A program made the translations under genes and the position numbers. The notes under the pieces are model-generated. The model was not told the origin of the DNA and made no database searches. It saw only the letters and a program-made list of their open reading frames with translations. Below, in pieces: positions 59,401 to 64,000 of a stretch of DNA of 64,000 nucleotides (positions are counted from its first letter, which is position 1; each line of letters starts with the position of its first letter). Origin of the DNA: Owenia fusiformis (taxonomy: Eukaryota; Annelida; Polychaeta; Sabellida; Oweniidae); contig CAIIXF020000010.1 in NCBI GenBank assembly GCA_903813345.2, positions 29,568,828-29,632,827 on the forward strand, written 5' to 3'.

Positions 59401-62400
59401 AAGAATGCTGAGGAGTGAACCGAGCAAAACATAAATCAGTATTTGTAAACAACAGATAATAAGAGAATAATCAACAAAATTAAAACATTTAGATATCTTG
59501 AGCAGTTGTACAGTTCGCCACTCTGCAATACATATTGTACATATGCCAAGGATCAGTAAGTCGTACACATGTACTTATCATTACGTGAGCAATCATCCAC
59601 AACACGTTGATATTTTATATGTATCGGCCTGATAAATAATGCAGTGGAAGTTTTCAATGTTTATCCAAAATATATACCCAACACTATATCAATACATAAA
59701 AATATACCTTACGAGTTACATCTTGAATAATTATTTGCAATATAAAATATGTTACTTACCTAGATTTGTAAACATGCGAGTTTATGTTAAGCACACTGTT
59801 TCGACCGTCCTCTCACACCTATCTGAACCAAACTTTGGTTGGCCCTATTTATAGTCCCCGAGTACGGACAATCGCGCACTCAATATAGATTACCACACAC
59901 TTTAATTTAGGCAGCGTTGCCAAAAACGCCCGAAAAAACAAGCTCATAATAAAGCTTACTATACTCGATCGCTTATTTTATGATCAAAATGTGCAATTTA
60001 TTTATTTAGTTATTTTTCATTAGTTTTATTGGATCTTTCTTGTTTGTGAAAACGTTTTTTGGAATATGTTTCTTTAGGGTTACTTTCAATGATTCAGAAC
60101 CATTACACAAAAGGGGACGATGTACTCTATTTGAAGATTTGCATGTAAATTAAGATTTTTCCCAAAAAACAAAAGCTAATTCGATTTAGGTTCGATATAT
60201 GATTCACCTAGAAAAAACAAAATTAAGGATTGATGGTCGTGTTTGAGATCGTTTGTGTGAACCATTGTTTGAATATCGAGAAGAAGTCTGCAAATCTTTA
60301 CATGACAATGCAAATTCATATAATTTTTGAATATGAATCAAAATAGGGAATTGTCATTTGAATTTGATAACGTTAGCAGATAAATGGAAAATATTATTAC
60401 AATTGAAATCAGATTTATTTTGGGTCCTTTACAATATTAAACCTAACAAATAAGAAAGACATGTAATTACCCCACATATCGGTATTTATTGAATGGTATG
60501 TTGTTAGTTATTTACAATAACAACATCCTTCTTCAAAGGACTTCACTGATGCTTAAATTCAGCCCTACACTCAAGCCCAGTTAGTTTCATTTTAGGGGTC
60601 GTAAATAAGCTGAGTTTCCTAGTGGTCAACGCAGAAAATGCGTTTTCATTCACAATGCTCTATACTAAATTCAAGGGTATGGAAAGAAATGAAATACCCT
60701 TGTACCAAGGATGCAATAACAATGCAATTCATCCATCTGAAAACCAACTTGTGCTTGAAACAAAGCAAACCAGCCTGATTAGTAGCTTGGTTTACCAGTA
60801 CACATTATAAACTATTTATGTTCTAATTCGTTGCTCTTAAACGAGCATAAATGATAAATAGATAGATTTTACAATTTTCAGTAACATCTAAACTATTGTT
60901 CATGAGTGATTTCTTATAATTATATTAAAAATTGTTCAGTCAAAAATAAACATGACGCATTTAAGTAGCCCTCTATACACACAAAAGTTAAATAATTCAA
61001 CCCAACTGCTAAATATTTCATTAATTCCAACTTTTTCGATACTTATCTAAAATAAACCTAACTGTAACTAATTAACTAATTATCGAGGATATTGAGATGA
61101 TTACGAAGCATATGTGTATCTCAGTTTGTTCGAATCAGCTAAGGAAAATTGTTAAAAAAAATCCCAAAGAATTGGTAGCACAAAGAAAATACCGTGTTGG
61201 ATGGGTCTACTATAAAAGACTATACTACTATAAAATATGAAAAATTGGTAAATAATTATCAAATAAAATTGGTACAGTTGAAAAGATGACTATTGCATTG
61301 TTGCTGTCTATCTTTTCATATTTTGGGATTACTTCGTTTCAGAGAAAAAAAGTGGAATTAAGTTCTCCATATCGATACCCACTTTTTGACAGAACTTATC
61401 TTCATTCATTGATGGTTAGTCTGTAGATTTTCATTTAAGTCACATTGGTACTTTACAGTCGTGGTCATTTAGGTACTCACCTAGAAGAGTTGTGGATTAC
61501 CTGACTGCATTAAGCTGGTGTAATGGCTCACACTCTTCTTGTTATTTCTCTTTTGAGATCACCAACATGCAGGATTATCCTGGTAAACACTATTCTTCAA
61601 GAACAAAATATAATGTATTTATTGCATCAATAGATGTGTAGAAGTCCCATTTATATATATACCATTATCATCTTCGTTTTTTTACCCCAACGTATGTTCA
61701 AAAACGATTGAATATTGTGTGGCTCTAACGTTAATGTATTCACATAAAGTACTTCATGATACCCTCACAACGACAATCAAGTGTGTGACGTTACAAAAAA
61801 ACATATTGACCATTTGCGTTAACCGCCCGTCACTTCGTCCAGTATAAAGTATAACATTTGCCGGTTGGCTTTTCACCAAGGGAAAACTCGCATTTTCAGT
61901 TTAATGTATTTATATATTAGTTTTTAAATCAAATTGTAACTCACTGTATTTCATAGTTTGAAATGAGCTGTTTTTTCATACAGCTAACTATATGTTGTTC
62001 CATTCAGAGAATGAGAAATATATCAGTAAATTCATAATAACACGAATACATTTTTCTAATTCGGTGATAGGATGTTACTTTTAGGCTAGCAATTGTTACT
62101 TCGGCGTATAATGCTTGTAAAGATAAACAGGTATTTCTCTTTATATGATGAATATCTATGTATTATATCCCTATGGCATCAAAGAGAATATACAAATCAT
62201 AAAAGCGATCACAGGTTTTAAAAAGCACCCTGTTGTTGGCCTTGTAGTCATTTTATGTATCGGTAGCTAAAACCTAATGTTAAGGTAATTATGACAAAAT
62301 GATGTGCAATTTATTAAATAGCGACGCAAATTACAATCCTTACGTCTTCGTATTGAATATATTTTTTTGTGTATAATTTTTATATTTTTATATTTTTCAT

Positions 62401-62463
62401 TTTGCTAGCATAGATTTGGGATTTTCCAGGGAATAAGTTCATCTACAAGTATTTATATATATA
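59401..62463. other. No gene recognised
   Basis: AT-rich DNA with only short open frames and no splice-bounded exon or domain that I can identify. Confidence 0.5.
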
Positions 62464-63557
62464 CAGGGTGGGCCAAAAAAAATTGCAACTTTTTTAAAAG
62501 GCTTGAAAAGGATCATAACATTAAGGTATTGACATAAAAATTCATATACAGAAACTTTAGGATAGGCATATTTTACCATTCAAATATTTAAGCTAATACT
62601 GACTTAAATTTTTTTCAACAGATCCTTGAATATCAGTGGTAAATTGTTCATGTGTCCAAGATTTACCATTTTTCCTAGAAAATGTGAATTTCTATGATTT
62701 TATGTGATTAACAATAACACATTCATTATGTTCTCTAAATCTGCTACAATCTTTTAATTGTTTAACCAATGGCTAGTACAGTTTTATATTAGTATCTACT
62801 ATGGTATTATTTTATACTGTATCTATTAAATATTTATTTAAACATGTTCCACGTATCCGCCTTTTACCTTCACTATCACACAGACACAAGGGCGTAACTG
62901 CAATGGCGCCATCCAGCGATTCTTGTGGTACTTCTTTCCACTTCTCCTAACCTCTTTTAGTTGATCAATAGTGTGTGGGGATTACCATTAACTGCAATAA
63001 ACTGCTCCAGGTGCCTCCATGTGTGATAGTCACAGGGGTTGGCATTTGGTGTATCGGGCAGCCATTTATAAGGACTAATAAATCTAGAGGTATCATCCTC
63101 CAGGTATTCCAAAGTGACCCTTGCCTGATGGCTGGGAGCGATAGTGAAGGTGAAAGGTGGATGTAAGAACATGTGATTAATAAATATTAATAGATACAGT
63201 ATAACATAATACCATTGTGAGTAGATGCCGATATAAACTGTCCTAGTATAATAAACAGTTATCAGAGATTGTAAAAGATTTAGTGAACATAATGGATGTG
63301 TTATTGTTGATCACATAAAATCATAGAACTTCACATTTTCTAGCGGAAAAAATGGTAAATATTGGACACATGAACAATTTACCACTGATATTCAAAGATC
63401 TGTCAAAAAAATTAGAAGTCAGTATTATCTTAGATATTTGAATCGTAAAATATGCCTATCCTAAACTTTGTGTAAATCGATTTTTGTGTCAATACCTTCA
63501 TGTTACGATACTTTTCTAGCCTTTTAAAAAAGTTGCAAACTTTTTTGGCCTTCCCTG
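62464..63557 (-). mobile_element. Mariner foldback element, about 400-bp arms
   Basis: TA flanks; termini CAGGGTGGGCCAAAAAAAAT and an inverse ending GGCCTTCCCTG. The two arms are inverted copies for about 400 bp. The central part on the minus strand (62957-63172) encodes a mariner C-terminal piece resembling FISPYKWLPDTPNANPCDYH, where an Asn replaces the usual third catalytic Asp region. The N-terminal two thirds of the transposase is missing. Confidence 0.8.
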
Positions 63558-64000
63558 TATATTAACATAAGCATATATATTTATGTGTGACAAATGACCC
63601 TATGAAAGTCAACAGTATTTGCTGTATAATAAATTTGACTGTTGCTCGTGAAACATTGCATGTTCACAGTTTTTTTTAGAATTATCGAAAATAGCGTCAT
63701 AATAATGACCAAGAACGGTAAATTAACGGAATGTGAGGTAATTGAATTTGAAGTAAGGTATTTTGTAGCAGTCTTTTGTATTTTCTTCAACTAGTTTGAC
63801 AAAGTAGGGATATATTTGAACGGAGAAGCTCTATATAATACCTATCAACTAAAAATAATCAAAACTCGGATAATTTTATTTTAAAATCTTGAGAAATTGA
63901 AATATCAGGGTGAAAATCGGGATTTATTTTGGAAAATTGGGATTTTGAAAAACTCTGGAGGAAATCGTTATATTGTTAAAGAAATCGGGTGGAAACTCGG
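63558..64000. other. Window end; start of another CGGGA-repeat stretch
   Basis: No gene. From about 63910 phrases such as AAAATCGGGATTT and AAATTGGGATTTTG begin, resembling the end of the minisatellite transposon at 54638-56230 and running off the window. Confidence 0.4.

Overview
This window is animal nuclear DNA. Genes are split by AT-rich introns with ordinary GT..AG borders and consistent codon phases. The protein families (antistasin, VWC, HECT), the mariner, Kolobok, hAT-like and palindromic MITE elements, and a tyrosine-recombinase retroelement all fit a marine invertebrate genome. The phylum cannot be fixed from sequence alone. No bacterial operons, rRNA, tRNA or CRISPR were recognised.

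Layout. (1) 1-14290: mostly non-coding with MITEs, a 27-bp minisatellite and a 372-bp tandem repeat. It holds one orphan terminal exon at 9491-9663, almost identical to the last exon of the next gene. (2) 14353-23386: a 13-exon plus-strand gene for a secreted cysteine-rich protein of about 537 residues: signal peptide, VWC domain, four antistasin-like units each built from the same pair of exons, a lustrin/WAP-like module and three short VWC-like modules. (3) 23850-28920: transposons packed inside one another, plus a poly(A) tract bracketed by a 10-bp direct repeat. (4) 30422-36959: a plus-strand zinc-ribbon/HECT E3 ubiquitin ligase gene with a repeat-filled intron and a possible poison exon. 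(5) 37095-43540: repeats, a mariner foldback element and an intact two-exon minus-strand DDE integrase gene of a DNA transposon. (6) 44191-47581: a roughly 870-bp hairpin and a Kolobok-type transposase. (7) 47623-52542: a decayed tyrosine-recombinase retroelement of Ngaro/PAT type, recognised by its A1 ... B1-A2-B2 split direct repeats. (8) 52589-64000: gene-poor, with further hairpins, a CGGGAC-repeat transposon and a third mariner foldback element.

The two host genes do not look functionally linked. One makes a probable extracellular protease-inhibitor or matrix protein, the other a probable intracellular ubiquitin ligase. The most informative structures are the exon-pair duplication in the antistasin gene, the duplicated last exon, and several insertions whose unoccupied site is present elsewhere in the window. 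Exon borders were read by eye from splice signals and reading phase, without transcript evidence.
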